From contig NZ_JAFCJX010000001.1 of NCBI RefSeq assembly GCF_018130695.1, forward strand, positions 310,001 to 374,000: a stretch of DNA of 64,000 nucleotides, written 5' to 3'. Below are positions 23,820-32,589 of the stretch, one piece after another. Made by a program: the position numbers and the translations under genes. The DNA comes from Bradyrhizobium jicamae. Lineage in GTDB: Bacteria > Pseudomonadota > Alphaproteobacteria > Rhizobiales > Xanthobacteraceae. Every line of letters starts with the position of its first letter. The stretch's first letter is position 1. The notes under the pieces are model-generated. The model made no database searches. It saw only the letters and a program-made list of their open reading frames with translations, and was not told where the DNA came from.

Positions 23820-24233
23820 ATGGGAATCAGAGCGCCAGCCGTCGCACTCCTCGCGATGATCGTGTCAGGAGAGGCGCGAAGCGCAACGCTCAGCGACGCC
23901 GAGGCGACGTTCCTCGACCAACTGGTCACCGCGGCCGCGGTGCTGGAACAACGATGCATCGGCTACGAAAGCAATGGTGCCGGCGGCGTTCAACTCGGTG
24001 CCAGGCTCCTCGGCAGCACTGATGCAGCGATGGCGATGATCGCTGCCTTTGACGCTGCCATCAAGGCCTACGACGGCAATGACTATGACCCGAGCAAATC
24101 CCGACCCGAAGTGTCCGACGCGGCTACAAAAACGTTCAAGCGACTCAGGGCGGATTTGATCAAGAACCCGAAAGAGGCCTGCGCCGAATATGGCGATGCC
24201 AGCCTGGCGCGCGGCCTGCTGCGACGGTACTAA
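23820..24233 (+). CDS. Conserved-looking secreted protein of unknown function
   Basis: A 137-residue protein with an N-terminal signal sequence ending near ARSA and a mostly helical mature domain with two cysteines (about residues 46 and 121) that could form a disulphide. AGGACA precedes the ATG. I do not recognise the family. Confidence 0.7.
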   Translation: MGIRAPAVALLAMIVSGEARSATLSDAEATFLDQLVTAAAVLEQRCIGYESNGAGGVQLGARLLGSTDAAMAMIAAFDAAIKAYDGNDYDPSKSRPEVSDAATKTFKRLRADLIKNPKEACAEYGDASLARGLLRRY

Positions 24234-24258
24234 CCGGCATCTTGGCCATGCAACTTTC

Positions 24259-24492
24259 CTAGAACGACAGCTCTCCCTGCCCGTTCGTCCAATCGATGAT
24301 GTCGACCTGCAGGCCCCGCTTCAGCATCTCGGTTTCGAGATTGCCGGCGTGCCGCCTCCACTCTGAGGTCGCCCGGACCCGGAATTTCGGCTCCTCGCCG
24401 CTGGCCTCGAACTCGTCATCGGCCTGCAGCGCGCCGCGAACAGCCTCGTACATCATTTTCAGGCTGGCATCGGTGAAAGCGCCGTACTCCAT
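24259..24492 (-). CDS. Small soluble protein of unknown function
   Basis: A 77-residue acidic protein (MEYGAFTDASLKMMYEAVRGAL...) with no signal or membrane helix. GAAGGAGACAACCG before the ATG is a strong ribosome-binding site. It is convergent with the secreted-protein gene. Confidence 0.7.
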   Translation of the reverse strand: MEYGAFTDASLKMMYEAVRGALQADDEFEASGEEPKFRVRATSEWRRHAGNLETEMLKRGLQVDIIDWTNGQGELSF

Positions 24493-24711
24493 CGGTTGTC
24501 TCCTTCAAGACACAAACGCGAAAGGCCGCCACGATAACGATCGTAGCGACCTTGTCCGTTGCGACGCATCCAATCCGGTCATGCCCAAGCCTGACCTAGT
24601 CTGATTAACGAGACCTTGCGGCGCATCAACCAGGCGTCGGCCCTGCGCATGGCGGGTCCTCCCCCTCGGACGATCCTGACGACCAAACTGCGAGGCTCCC
24701 GTCGCGAAAGA

Positions 24712-24725
24712 TTGACTTAGGTCAA
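24712..24725. promoter_or_regulatory. FNR/FixK-type box (TTGACTTAGGTCAA)
   Basis: A TTGAC-N4-GTCAA dyad ending 49 bp before the GNAT start codon. It is a variant of the FNR/FixK consensus TTGAT-N4-ATCAA and matches the box at 50164 at 12 of 14 positions. Confidence 0.6.
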
Positions 24726-24774
24726 GCCGCTAACGTCGCGCATCGCCCTTGCTCGCATCGGGAGGACCTCGCCG

Positions 24775-25293
24775 ATGCCGGGACCGGAAGATTATGCGGC
24801 GACCGAACACTTGCGCGACGGCCGCGCCGTCAACGTCCGCGCGTTGCGGCCTGACGACAGGGACGACATGCTGGCCGCGATCAGCCGCACCGGAAGCGAG
24901 TCCTTGCAACGTCGCTTTTTCGTCCCCAAGCGCCACTTCTCGGAGCGGGAGATCGCCTTCTTTGTGAACATCGATTTCGCCGGTCACGTTGCGCTGATCG
25001 CGCAAACCAACGAGGACGGAAGAGACGTCATCGTCGGCGGCGGCCGCTATGTCGTCATGGAACCCGGCAAGGCCGAGATCGCCTTCATGGTGGTCGATGA
25101 CTATCATGGACAGGGTGTCGGCACGCTCCTGATGCGCCATCTGGCCATCGTCGCGCGCAAGGCCGGGCTCAAGGAACTGGTCGCCGAGGTCCTGCCGGAG
25201 AACATCGCGATGCGAAAAGTCTTCGGCAAGTTCGGCTTTCAGCCGCGTCGCGGAAACGACCCGCAAGTCGTTCACCTGGCGCTCAGCCTCTGA
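24775..25293 (+). CDS. GNAT-family N-acetyltransferase
   Basis: A 172-residue GNAT-fold protein. The acetyl-CoA-binding loop is VVDDYHGQGVGTLLMRHL (residues ~110-127, with the Q/R-x-x-G-x-G/A pattern), and the C-terminal AMRKVFGKFGFQPRR is also typical. It resembles the GNAT part of protein acetyltransferases that modify acyl-CoA synthetases, but lacks the large CoA-ligase-like domain. It is the first gene behind the box at 24712 and seems monocistronic. Confidence 0.88.
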   Translation: MPGPEDYAATEHLRDGRAVNVRALRPDDRDDMLAAISRTGSESLQRRFFVPKRHFSEREIAFFVNIDFAGHVALIAQTNEDGRDVIVGGGRYVVMEPGKAEIAFMVVDDYHGQGVGTLLMRHLAIVARKAGLKELVAEVLPENIAMRKVFGKFGFQPRRGNDPQVVHLALSL

Positions 25294-25336
25294 TGCGGCA
25301 AAGGCTCGGCGCGGCGTGACGCCGCGTGCTCCGCCC

Positions 25337-25771
25337 TCACCGCAGCGAGATATCGATCTTGCTGAGATTCGCTGCGAACTCGAGCCCCGCCTTGGGGCCT
25401 TGCAGCGTCAGCACGACGCCTTTCTCGTTGCGCAGCATGACCCCGCCGACGCCGCCGACAAGCGCACCGCCACCGCCGACGGCCGCGTAGGTGCCGGCGA
25501 AGTCACCGATCTCGCGCAAGCCTGACACCTGCCCGCGTAGCCGGCTGACCGAGGCGCCTGCCGCCACGCCCAGGCTGAGGCCCGAGATGACGAACTTGTA
25601 GCTCTTCCCGCGATAGCTGAGGACGCCGAGCCCGCCGCCCCCGCCGACCACCAGGCTGGCCTTGACGAACTTGACCTGCACCGTGCCCGAGGCCTGGGCG
25701 AAGCATGGCGCGGCGGAAAGACCAAACGCAATCACGGCCAGCACAGCTAGACGGATGATGCTTCGCGTCAT
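25337..25771 (-). CDS. Secreted glycine-rich protein, paralogue A
   Basis: A 144-residue protein with a signal peptide ending SAAPCFAQA and a Gly-rich all-beta-looking mature part (VVGGGGGLGVLSYRGKSYKFVISGLSLG). It is the same length as, and clearly paralogous to, the product at 33451-33885, sharing the GVL-YRGK-Y-F-VSG-S-G pattern. Function unknown. It is convergent with the GNAT gene and downstream of the DUF2950 gene. Confidence 0.8.
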   Translation of the reverse strand: MTRSIIRLAVLAVIAFGLSAAPCFAQASGTVQVKFVKASLVVGGGGGLGVLSYRGKSYKFVISGLSLGVAAGASVSRLRGQVSGLREIGDFAGTYAAVGGGGALVGGVGGVMLRNEKGVVLTLQGPKAGLEFAANLSKIDISLR

Positions 25772-25783
25772 CGAGGCGCTCCT

Positions 25784-26719
25784 CTACGGATTGGCCGGGT
25801 CCACCTTCTTCCAGGTCTGATCCGGATCGAACACGATCATGCGCTGGGCCAGGAATTCGGTGCGCGAGCCGAGATCCTTCTGGTAGATCGTGCCGGTGTG
25901 GTTGACCAGGAAGGTCATGACGCCGGAATTGCCGTATTCGGCCGGCCAGGCGACCAGCGCAAACCCGCCGATCATCTTGCCTTTGACGACGTAATTCAGC
26001 GCGCCGCCGGGCGCGTCGGAGCCCTGCGCTTTCAGGATCCGGAAATAGTAGCCGTGGTACGGCGCTGTGCCCTCGTCGCGGACCTTGTAGCCTTCGGCGG
26101 CGGCTTGCGCGGCGAGCTCACCGAGCGGGCTCGGATTCTGGTCGTCACGCCAGAACAATCCGTCGGTCTTGCCGGGCCGGCTGACGATGCGCTGCGCGTA
26201 GGCGCCCACGCCCTCGCCGCGATCCTTCTCGGCATATTCGTTCTGGGCATCGACATAGGCGAGACAGGTCTGGATCGCTGCAAGCTCGTTGCGCCCAATC
26301 CGGCGGTAGAGGATCTCGCGGCGGCCTGCGGCTGAATCGAAACTCCAGCCATCGTGATTGTTGACCAGCGGAATCGGGAACGGGAAATCATCCGTCCCCA
26401 GGATCAGGGTCGCTTTCTTGTTGCCATCGGCCTTGATCGAATGCTTCGCATCGTAGGCCGACAGGAAGCGTTGCCGTGTCTCGGCATCGGCAACGCTGTC
26501 GCCGGATTCGATGATGTCGGCAGCATCACGGCCCAGCACCTTCAGCATGGCACGGTCCGTGCCGGTTTTGACGGCTGCCGCGAGGGCGGCCGCCGCGTCT
26601 TCCGGGTTCGGAAAGCCTTGCTGTGCACTGGCCGGAGACAGCAGCAAGCCAAGCGCTGCGGCTGCCGCAATGCTGACGGTGGCGATGCGATCCAATCGCG
26701 AAAACAAGGAACCGGTCAT
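25784..26719 (-). CDS. DUF2950-family secreted protein
   Basis: A 311-residue exported protein (signal ending SPASA). It has the DUF2950 features FPNPEDAAAALAAAVKTGD-like start, the central YHGYYFRILKAQGSDAPGG and the closing FDPDQTWKKVDP. Genes of this family regularly follow DUF3300 genes, as here; the two overlap by 4 bp and must be co-translated. Function unknown. Confidence 0.9.
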   Translation of the reverse strand: MTGSLFSRLDRIATVSIAAAAALGLLLSPASAQQGFPNPEDAAAALAAAVKTGTDRAMLKVLGRDAADIIESGDSVADAETRQRFLSAYDAKHSIKADGNKKATLILGTDDFPFPIPLVNNHDGWSFDSAAGRREILYRRIGRNELAAIQTCLAYVDAQNEYAEKDRGEGVGAYAQRIVSRPGKTDGLFWRDDQNPSPLGELAAQAAAEGYKVRDEGTAPYHGYYFRILKAQGSDAPGGALNYVVKGKMIGGFALVAWPAEYGNSGVMTFLVNHTGTIYQKDLGSRTEFLAQRMIVFDPDQTWKKVDPANP

Positions 26720-28338
26720 CGTGACACCTCCGATTGGCCAGGGATCAGCGCCCCATTGGCAAGCCAGTCGCGATAGCTGTGCATCTTGAGACCGAGCTTG
26801 TCGTAGTAGACCCTGAGATAGCCGTCGGCACCACGCGTCACGGCTTTCGGCATCACCTGCTCGACCTCCTGCGCCATCACGCCGACATAGGCCTTGTTGC
26901 TGCCGAGATAGCTGAAGCGGTAGTAGCCGAGGCCATTGGCGAGATGACCGAGCAGCTCGATGTCGTGCTTCAGCGCGATGTCGGATCGCCGGCCGCCGCC
27001 ACCGCCACCGCGGAATCCGCCGCCTCCGCCGCCACCACGGAAGCCGCCACCGCCGCCACCACGGAATGCGGCGGCGCCGCCGCCGCGGCCAGCGAAGCTC
27101 GCAGCCCCGCCACCACGTCCGCCGAGGCTCGCCCGTCCCCGTGCGGACTGCAGGTTCGCCGCCCGGCCGGACGAGACGTTGCCGAGAGCGCCGTCGCGAC
27201 GACCGCCGCCACCACGCGCGGCATCACGGCTGCCGCCGCTCGGCCTGGCACGATCGCCGCCGCCCTTGGCCCTGTTGCCGGCGCCCGCACGGTCGCCGCC
27301 CTTGGCACGATCAGCCGCACCAGCACGATCGCCACCCTTCGCGCGATCTCCGGCGCGGTCGCCTGCACGGTCTCCTGCCCGATCGCCGGGATTGAGCACC
27401 TGCTGACCATCGCGGCCGCGATAGTTCATGCGATCGCTGACGCCGGCACGATTGGCGTTGTTGCCGAAGCGCTGCTGCACATTGCTGTTGTTGTAGCGGA
27501 CGCCCTGGCGATGGAACGAATTATGCTGCCAGTTGATGTTGTTGCTGCGGTGGTTCACATAGACGTTGCGATTGCCCCAGTTGAAGCCGCCGCCCCAATA
27601 ATTGCCCCAGCGTCCGATCGCCCAGCCGGCACCGAAGGCGAGGCCTGCCGCGATCACGCCGGCGCCGATATAGGAGGGATAGCCGAAGTAATATGGCGGA
27701 TACTCCGCATAGGGCCACGAACCATAGACCGTCGCGGGATCGTAATAGGGAACGTAGACCGTGTTCGGATCGGTCTGCTCGATGACGATGACCTGCTTGT
27801 TCTCCTGGGTCTGGACACTGACCTTCTGCTGCTTGGTCGTCACCAGCTTGTTGTTGGCCTGCGCCTTGGAGCGCAGCCGCTGGATCGCATCCATCACGTC
27901 GGCCTGCTGGGCAAGCACGGCGTCGCCGAGATTCTTGGTCCAGTCGATCTTGTCGCTCATCATCGAGAGCACGTCGCCGGTGCTGGTGAGCGCCTTGACG
28001 CTGTCGTCCCAGGCCTGCTTGTCGACCTCGGTCTTCAGGGCATCACCCTTGAGGGACTTGCGTTCCTTGAGCCAGCGATCGGCCTGCACGACCTCGAGCG
28101 GATAGGTTGAGGCCGCCAGCACGTTGGCGAGCAGCGAGTCCGGGTACAGCGCGATCGGCGCCACCAGCGCTTCCAGCTGTTCGGGCTTGAGGAGCTGATC
28201 CGTCGGCTGCGTCGCTGGCGAAGCGGCCGGTTGCGGCTGGCTGGCCTGGGCCGGTGGCTTGTCAGGACTCTGGGCGCCTGCGGCCACCGGCGCCGCCAAT
28301 AGCACAACCGCAAGCAGGGTCTTGCCCCAACGGAACAT
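26716..28338 (-). CDS. DUF3300 protein with GDRA repeats and an S74-like C-terminal domain
   Basis: A 540-residue exported protein. A signal peptide (~1-22) is followed by DUF3300 (~50-200; APIALYPDSLLANVLAAST). Then come an aromatic/Asn-rich glycine-zipper region, tandem GDRA(GG) repeats, and long Gly/Arg tracts. The ~70-residue C-terminus (SDIALKHDIELLGHLANGLG...GVMAQEVEQVMP) resembles the intramolecular-chaperone domain of phage tail spikes (peptidase S74). The ATG at 28338 follows GGAGG. A FixK-type box lies 57 bp upstream. Likely an envelope or surface protein. Confidence 0.88.
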   Translation of the reverse strand: MFRWGKTLLAVVLLAAPVAAGAQSPDKPPAQASQPQPAASPATQPTDQLLKPEQLEALVAPIALYPDSLLANVLAASTYPLEVVQADRWLKERKSLKGDALKTEVDKQAWDDSVKALTSTGDVLSMMSDKIDWTKNLGDAVLAQQADVMDAIQRLRSKAQANNKLVTTKQQKVSVQTQENKQVIVIEQTDPNTVYVPYYDPATVYGSWPYAEYPPYYFGYPSYIGAGVIAAGLAFGAGWAIGRWGNYWGGGFNWGNRNVYVNHRSNNINWQHNSFHRQGVRYNNSNVQQRFGNNANRAGVSDRMNYRGRDGQQVLNPGDRAGDRAGDRAGDRAKGGDRAGAADRAKGGDRAGAGNRAKGGGDRARPSGGSRDAARGGGGRRDGALGNVSSGRAANLQSARGRASLGGRGGGAASFAGRGGGAAAFRGGGGGGFRGGGGGGGFRGGGGGGRRSDIALKHDIELLGHLANGLGYYRFSYLGSNKAYVGVMAQEVEQVMPKAVTRGADGYLRVYYDKLGLKMHSYRDWLANGALIPGQSEVSR

Positions 28339-28394
28339 TGCAACCTCCATCGACATCGATGGCTTGCAACATCGGGCACGGGACCGACCGCCCT

Positions 28395-28408
28395 TTGATC
28401 AAGATCAA
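28395..28408. promoter_or_regulatory. FNR/FixK-type box (TTGATCAAGATCAA)
   Basis: A perfect TTGAT-N4-ATCAA dyad, 57 bp before the DUF3300 start codon, the spacing expected for a class II FNR-type promoter. Confidence 0.75.
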
Positions 28409-28425
28409 GGAAAGCGACCGTCTGC

Positions 28426-29775
28426 TTAGCTGCCCGCCGGAGCCGGTTGCTGCGACGCGAGATGGATGCGCCGGTCGTGGATCAGGTTCTCAAGACGGTG
28501 CGCGGCCACGTTCACCGCGGTGACGGCGCGCTCGGCCTTCTCGTCGTCAACGGGCTGGCTGCGCTGCACGCGCAGCACCTGGTCGATCTCGCGCTCGATC
28601 TCCTCCAGCTCAGCCACGCTTCCGGCGTGCCGGATACGCGGTCCCAGCGCGTAGAGCGCGTCGAGCGCCTCCTGGCGGGCCTTTGTCTCGGGCGAACGAA
28701 GGAATTTCCAGGCCGCCGCCAGCACGGAAGCCAGTGCCCCCGCGATCATCGGTGCCAGGAAGATTGCATTGCCCCACTGGTCGAGAAAGCTTTCCCGCGT
28801 CCCGTCGTAGAACGCCGCAGCGCCGGGATGCACCGGAATGTAGGCGCCTGCATCGGTATCCGGCGTCGCGATCTGGGACAGCGCCGGCAATTCGGCAAGC
28901 AGGTCGCGGCGCGCATTCATGATCGACTGCGCCAGGTCGCCGATCACGTCGTTGCCGAGTTTTTTCTGCGCCACCAGATAGAACTTGGTCCGCAGCGTCG
29001 TCAGATCATCGGCCGGAATCGGCGGCGAGCCGCGCAGCGTGCCCTTCGGCACGTCAAAGCTCTCGTATGCGCCTTCCTTCTCGGCAATCGCGCCTGCGGA
29101 TTCGACGGCGATCATGACGGGGCCGGTCCGTGCAGTGTGCGGGAAGATGCCGCGCAGCAGCGACAGGTACTTTTCCGTCAGCGGCATCACCACGAGAATG
29201 GCGCGCACCTCCTTGGTGTCGAGGGCCTTGCGGGCCTCCGCGGGCGCGATCGGCTTGAACGTCACACCCGTCCGCGTCAGGTCGTATTCGTCGGTCAAAA
29301 CCTTGATCAGCTTCTGATTGGTCTCGGCGCCGATCACGCCAATCGTGGCCCGCTTCAGCTCGGTGACATCGGATATCGCGGCGCCGGGCGGCGCGACTAG
29401 CAATACGACCGCATGGGCCAGCACGACAACCGCCTGAGCCTGCGAGAGATCACCGACATCGCCGCGTACGACGGCGAGGTCGACCTTACCCGCCGCGAAC
29501 GCGGCGGCAGACTCGACCGGCCCCGCCGTCTGAACCATATTGAGACGGACCGGCGCCTTCGATTGCGCGAACTTGCCGGCGACCGCCGAGACCAGCCTGC
29601 CCGCCTCGCCGTCCAGCGAACCGACCGCAATCGTCAGGGTCGTCGGCCGCACATACCAGCGATAGGCGAACCAGCTTGCGCCGCCCAGCAAAAGGATGAC
29701 ACCGGCTACCAGGGCAATGCGCAACGATCTCGGCAGCCTGCTCGGGTCCACGGCGTCACCCGATGCGTTCGGCAT
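28426..29775 (-). CDS. TAXI-family TRAP-type solute-binding protein, membrane anchored
   Basis: A 449-residue protein. A first membrane helix at ~20-38 is followed by a TAXI/NMT1-like periplasmic binding fold (LTIAVGSLDGEAGRLVSAVA ... GKVDLAVVRGDV), a second helix near residue 340, and a charged coiled-coil cytoplasmic tail. Anchored TAXI proteins without adjacent TRAP permease genes occur as stand-alone sensors or binding proteins; no permease lies here. Ligand unknown. Confidence 0.85.
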   Translation of the reverse strand: MPNASGDAVDPSRLPRSLRIALVAGVILLLGGASWFAYRWYVRPTTLTIAVGSLDGEAGRLVSAVAGKFAQSKAPVRLNMVQTAGPVESAAAFAAGKVDLAVVRGDVGDLSQAQAVVVLAHAVVLLVAPPGAAISDVTELKRATIGVIGAETNQKLIKVLTDEYDLTRTGVTFKPIAPAEARKALDTKEVRAILVVMPLTEKYLSLLRGIFPHTARTGPVMIAVESAGAIAEKEGAYESFDVPKGTLRGSPPIPADDLTTLRTKFYLVAQKKLGNDVIGDLAQSIMNARRDLLAELPALSQIATPDTDAGAYIPVHPGAAAFYDGTRESFLDQWGNAIFLAPMIAGALASVLAAAWKFLRSPETKARQEALDALYALGPRIRHAGSVAELEEIEREIDQVLRVQRSQPVDDEKAERAVTAVNVAAHRLENLIHDRRIHLASQQPAPAGS

Positions 29776-29825
29776 CAGCCAGCGGACCGCAGGCCGCGTT
29801 TGGCCACCACGGAGAGCAGGCGTCG

Positions 29826-30233
29826 CTAGATCTTGCAGCGATGATAGTTGACCTCCATTCCCTCGATTCCCGGGAACTGGCGGGTGATCGTGTCGTCGTC
29901 GACCGCCTTGAGGAAGAATTGCACGCTCGAGACCATGATACCAGAGGCGCAGCCGACGACGATGTTGATGTTCTGGCCATCATCCTTGCGCGACTTGATC
30001 ACGCAATTCTCGTGCTTGCCCCTCAGGCGATCGGCTTCGGCGATGAAGCCGCCGCCATAGACGCCGGAGAAGTTGGTGAAGGTCAACTGGTTCGCCCGGC
30101 CCTTGCGCGCGAACACCTTGTTGCATTGCGCGCTGCTCGTCGCCCATGCGCCGATGAGATCGAATGCGCTGGCGCAGTCCGGCAGGACCAGCACGCCGGC
30201 CATCAAAGCCGCGCAATATTTCCCCACTGACAT
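29826..30233 (-). CDS. Secreted protein of unknown function
   Basis: A 135-residue protein with a signal peptide ending DCASA and four cysteines in the mature part, probably two disulphides. AAGGAGAGGCTGG precedes the ATG. No family recognised. It lies 30 bp downstream of the HlyD-like gene, so probably in that operon. Confidence 0.75.
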   Translation of the reverse strand: MSVGKYCAALMAGVLVLPDCASAFDLIGAWATSSAQCNKVFARKGRANQLTFTNFSGVYGGGFIAEADRLRGKHENCVIKSRKDDGQNINIVVGCASGIMVSSVQFFLKAVDDDTITRQFPGIEGMEVNYHRCKI

Positions 30234-30263
30234 CCAGCCTCTCCTTGGCGGTGAATTCGCCGC

Positions 30264-31496
30264 TCAATGTCCGCTCAGAACCAGCGTCTTGATCGGCAGC
30301 AGCAGCGCCTGGATGCGAAGCAGCAGCGCATGCACCAGCCCCACCGTATCGATCGCATGCAGGACGAAGCCTCGCCACGCGCTGGTCTCCTTGGCCGAGA
30401 TTTCCTCGTGATTGCTGGTGTAGGCATTGACGATGCAGTTGCTGCCCGCCGTGACGCCGTCGAGACCGCCCTTGTACATTGGCTCCATGAACACAAGGAT
30501 GGTGCCCGGCCGCGCGATGTTCTGCGGATCGATCAACTGCTCGCCGCCGCGGAATTGCCCGGACGCGATGTAGTCCTGAACGGACGTGATCACCATCGGG
30601 ATGATCACCCACGGCTTCGAAACACAAGTCGCTTCCCCAACCATTCCTTCCTTCAGGACCTGGGCCTCGATCTGGCCGAAGCCGGCCTGCAGCGACCGTT
30701 GTCCTGCCCCTTCCGGAATCAGGACGCCGGCCGGGCGCATCAACGGATTGACGATGTCGCCGGGGCGGAGCAGGAATTGCTCGACCCTGCCGTCCACCCC
30801 CGCGCGGATAACGGTCTTGTCGAGATCGACCTGCGCCTGCGCCAGCGCGGCCTCGGCGCTCGCCTTCTCGGCCGGCAGCAGAGTTGAGACCCGCAACGTA
30901 GCGGACTTGTTGACAGCATTGGCGGCATCGATGCCGGCCTGGCGCTGATCGACCATCACCTGCAGCTTTTCGATGTCGCGCTGCGGCACGATGCCGGGAT
31001 TGCGGCGCTGCAGCTCGCTCTTGACCTCTAGCTCATCCTTGGCCTGCTGATAGGCAGCCTTGGCCTCCCCGATTTGCGCCTCAGACTTCGCGACATCGGC
31101 CTCGGCCGACACCATGGTGGCGTCGACCTCGGCAACCTTGCGCTTGGCGGTCTCGAGTGCCGCCGCCTGCTTCGAACTGTCAAGCCGGAACAGCACGTCG
31201 CCTTTCTTGACCGACGCGCTGAAGCCGACATTGACCTCCGCGACGCGCCCCGATCCTTCCGGCACGATCGGCACCGTGCGGAAGAACAGCGCCGCGCTGG
31301 TGGTCGAGGGATGGAAATAGAAGATCGTCGTGATCAGCGCCACCGTCAGCATCAGGCAGCCGGTGATGCCCCAGCGCAGCTCATACCAGACGGAATAGAA
31401 GGTGATCTCCTTGCCGAACCGCTTGCCCTGCACGTAGCGCCGATAGAGGTAATCCGGCAAGAGCGTGAACAATGAACACAGCATCAGCTCAAGCAT
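30264..31496 (-). CDS. HlyD-family membrane-fusion-like protein
   Basis: A 410-residue protein. A hydrophobic N-terminus and a helix at ~40-60 are followed by biotinyl/lipoyl half-motifs (VPEGSGRVAEVNVGFSASVKKGDVLFRLD) and a long alpha-helical coiled coil (~110-200). The second lipoyl half (TVIRAGVDGRVEQFLLRPGD) follows. The C-terminus (LLLRIQALLLPIKTLVL) is again hydrophobic, which is uncommon in the family. The ATG overlaps the upstream gene by 8 bp. No efflux pump is adjacent; the partner is likely the small membrane protein upstream. Confidence 0.85.
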   Translation of the reverse strand: MLELMLCSLFTLLPDYLYRRYVQGKRFGKEITFYSVWYELRWGITGCLMLTVALITTIFYFHPSTTSAALFFRTVPIVPEGSGRVAEVNVGFSASVKKGDVLFRLDSSKQAAALETAKRKVAEVDATMVSAEADVAKSEAQIGEAKAAYQQAKDELEVKSELQRRNPGIVPQRDIEKLQVMVDQRQAGIDAANAVNKSATLRVSTLLPAEKASAEAALAQAQVDLDKTVIRAGVDGRVEQFLLRPGDIVNPLMRPAGVLIPEGAGQRSLQAGFGQIEAQVLKEGMVGEATCVSKPWVIIPMVITSVQDYIASGQFRGGEQLIDPQNIARPGTILVFMEPMYKGGLDGVTAGSNCIVNAYTSNHEEISAKETSAWRGFVLHAIDTVGLVHALLLRIQALLLPIKTLVLSGH

Positions 31497-31947
31497 GACT
31501 GTGCACCTCGCGCTTGGCGACGTCGACCGTCTTCGGGCTGGGCTCGCTGGCGACGGTCGGCTGTGGCGGTTCGCTATCTCCCTCGGGCCTTGCACCCGCA
31601 TCCGAAGCACCGGCGATCTTCTCCACCGAGCCTGCGATGCTGCGAAGTGGCGTGCCGAAATCAGGCAGATCGATCAGTGCGAGCAGCAGGCCAGCGACCC
31701 AGAACGCATGAATATGGGTGAAAAGCGAAATCAAGCCCAGGATCGCCACGATCTCGAACTGCAGCTTCTCCGATTTATGCGCCATCCGCTCGGGAAGGCT
31801 GTGTAGCCGCCAATAAAGAACGCCGACATAGAACACGGTGCCAACCAGAAAGACTCCCATCACCACCATCAACACGTCAGTCCCCTGGGCCGGCGCGAGG
31901 TAGAACGGCAGATGGTGCGGGGCAAGCGGATGAAGCTGTTCGGTCAA
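31489..31947 (-). CDS. Small membrane protein paired with the HlyD-like gene
   Basis: About 152 residues with two strong hydrophobic helices (VLMVVMGVFLVGTVFYVGVLYW and FEIVAILGLISLFTHIHAFWVAGLLLAL) and a Pro/Glu-rich C-terminal tail. It resembles the small inner-membrane (DUF3302-like) partner of HlyD/YibH pairs. The TTG at 31947 with GGGAG before it fits the FixK-box promoter better than an ATG at 32007, which would lie upstream of the expected transcript start. Confidence 0.75.
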   Translation of the reverse strand: MTEQLHPLAPHHLPFYLAPAQGTDVLMVVMGVFLVGTVFYVGVLYWRLHSLPERMAHKSEKLQFEIVAILGLISLFTHIHAFWVAGLLLALIDLPDFGTPLRSIAGSVEKIAGASDAGARPEGDSEPPQPTVASEPSPKTVDVAKREVHSHA

Positions 31948-32021
31948 GCCAAATCTCCCAACCGCAATCAAAAGCGTGCGGCGTCGGACCCGCACACTGG
32001 CTGCCATCCTATCGCGCTCGC

Positions 32022-32035
32022 TTGATCTGGATCAA
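32022..32035. promoter_or_regulatory. FNR/FixK-type box (TTGATCTGGATCAA)
   Basis: A perfect TTGAT-N4-ATCAA dyad midway between divergent genes: 74 bp from the small membrane protein start and 70 bp from the 32106 gene start. It could serve either or both. Confidence 0.75.
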
Positions 32036-32105
32036 GGAGGCTTGGTCAGTCCGCCCCTAGCGTTCACTGGCAGGGAGGACGATCGGGTCTGAGGAGCCAG
32101 CAGCC

Positions 32106-32561
32106 ATGCGAGACAAAATCGACGAGTTGATCCCGAAGGCGAACGACATCCAGAAGCAGGCCGCGCTCAAGGAAGCCGAGAAAGCCGACGAGCACGTCAA
32201 ACGCGCCGCGGCCGCCGAGGCGGAGAAGCGCGCCCTGATCGAGCGGCTGAGCAAGCCATCGGGGCTCACCGAAGACGAGAAAGTCAAGCTGGCGGCGACC
32301 GTCATTCAGCGTGCGGTGCGCAACGGATTGTCAGAGGTGCAGGTCTACCGCTTCCCCAACTCGCTCTGCACCGACAAGGGGCGTGCCATCAACCAGATGG
32401 AGGCCGGCTGGGAAAAGACGCTGACCGGCATCCCGAAGGAGATCTACCAGCTATGGGCCGACTACCTGCAGCCGCGCGGTTATCGGATCCGCTACCAGGT
32501 CGTCGATTTTCCCGGCGGCATGCCCGGCGACATCGGCATCGTCATTGCCTGGGCCGACTAG
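32106..32561 (+). CDS. Soluble protein of unknown function upstream of ppk2
   Basis: A 151-residue protein. The N-terminal third is a charged Lys/Glu/Ala coiled coil (KANDIQKQAALKEAEKADEHVKR), and the rest is a compact domain (VQVYRFPNSLCTDKGRAINQ ... RGYRIRYQVVDFPGGMPGDIGI). GAGGAGCCAGCAGCC precedes the ATG. It lies 28 bp before the polyphosphate kinase gene behind the same box, so a shared operon is likely. Confidence 0.8.
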   Translation: MRDKIDELIPKANDIQKQAALKEAEKADEHVKRAAAAEAEKRALIERLSKPSGLTEDEKVKLAATVIQRAVRNGLSEVQVYRFPNSLCTDKGRAINQMEAGWEKTLTGIPKEIYQLWADYLQPRGYRIRYQVVDFPGGMPGDIGIVIAWAD

Positions 32562-32589
32562 CTCAGGCTCCAACGACGGATAGGCATCC

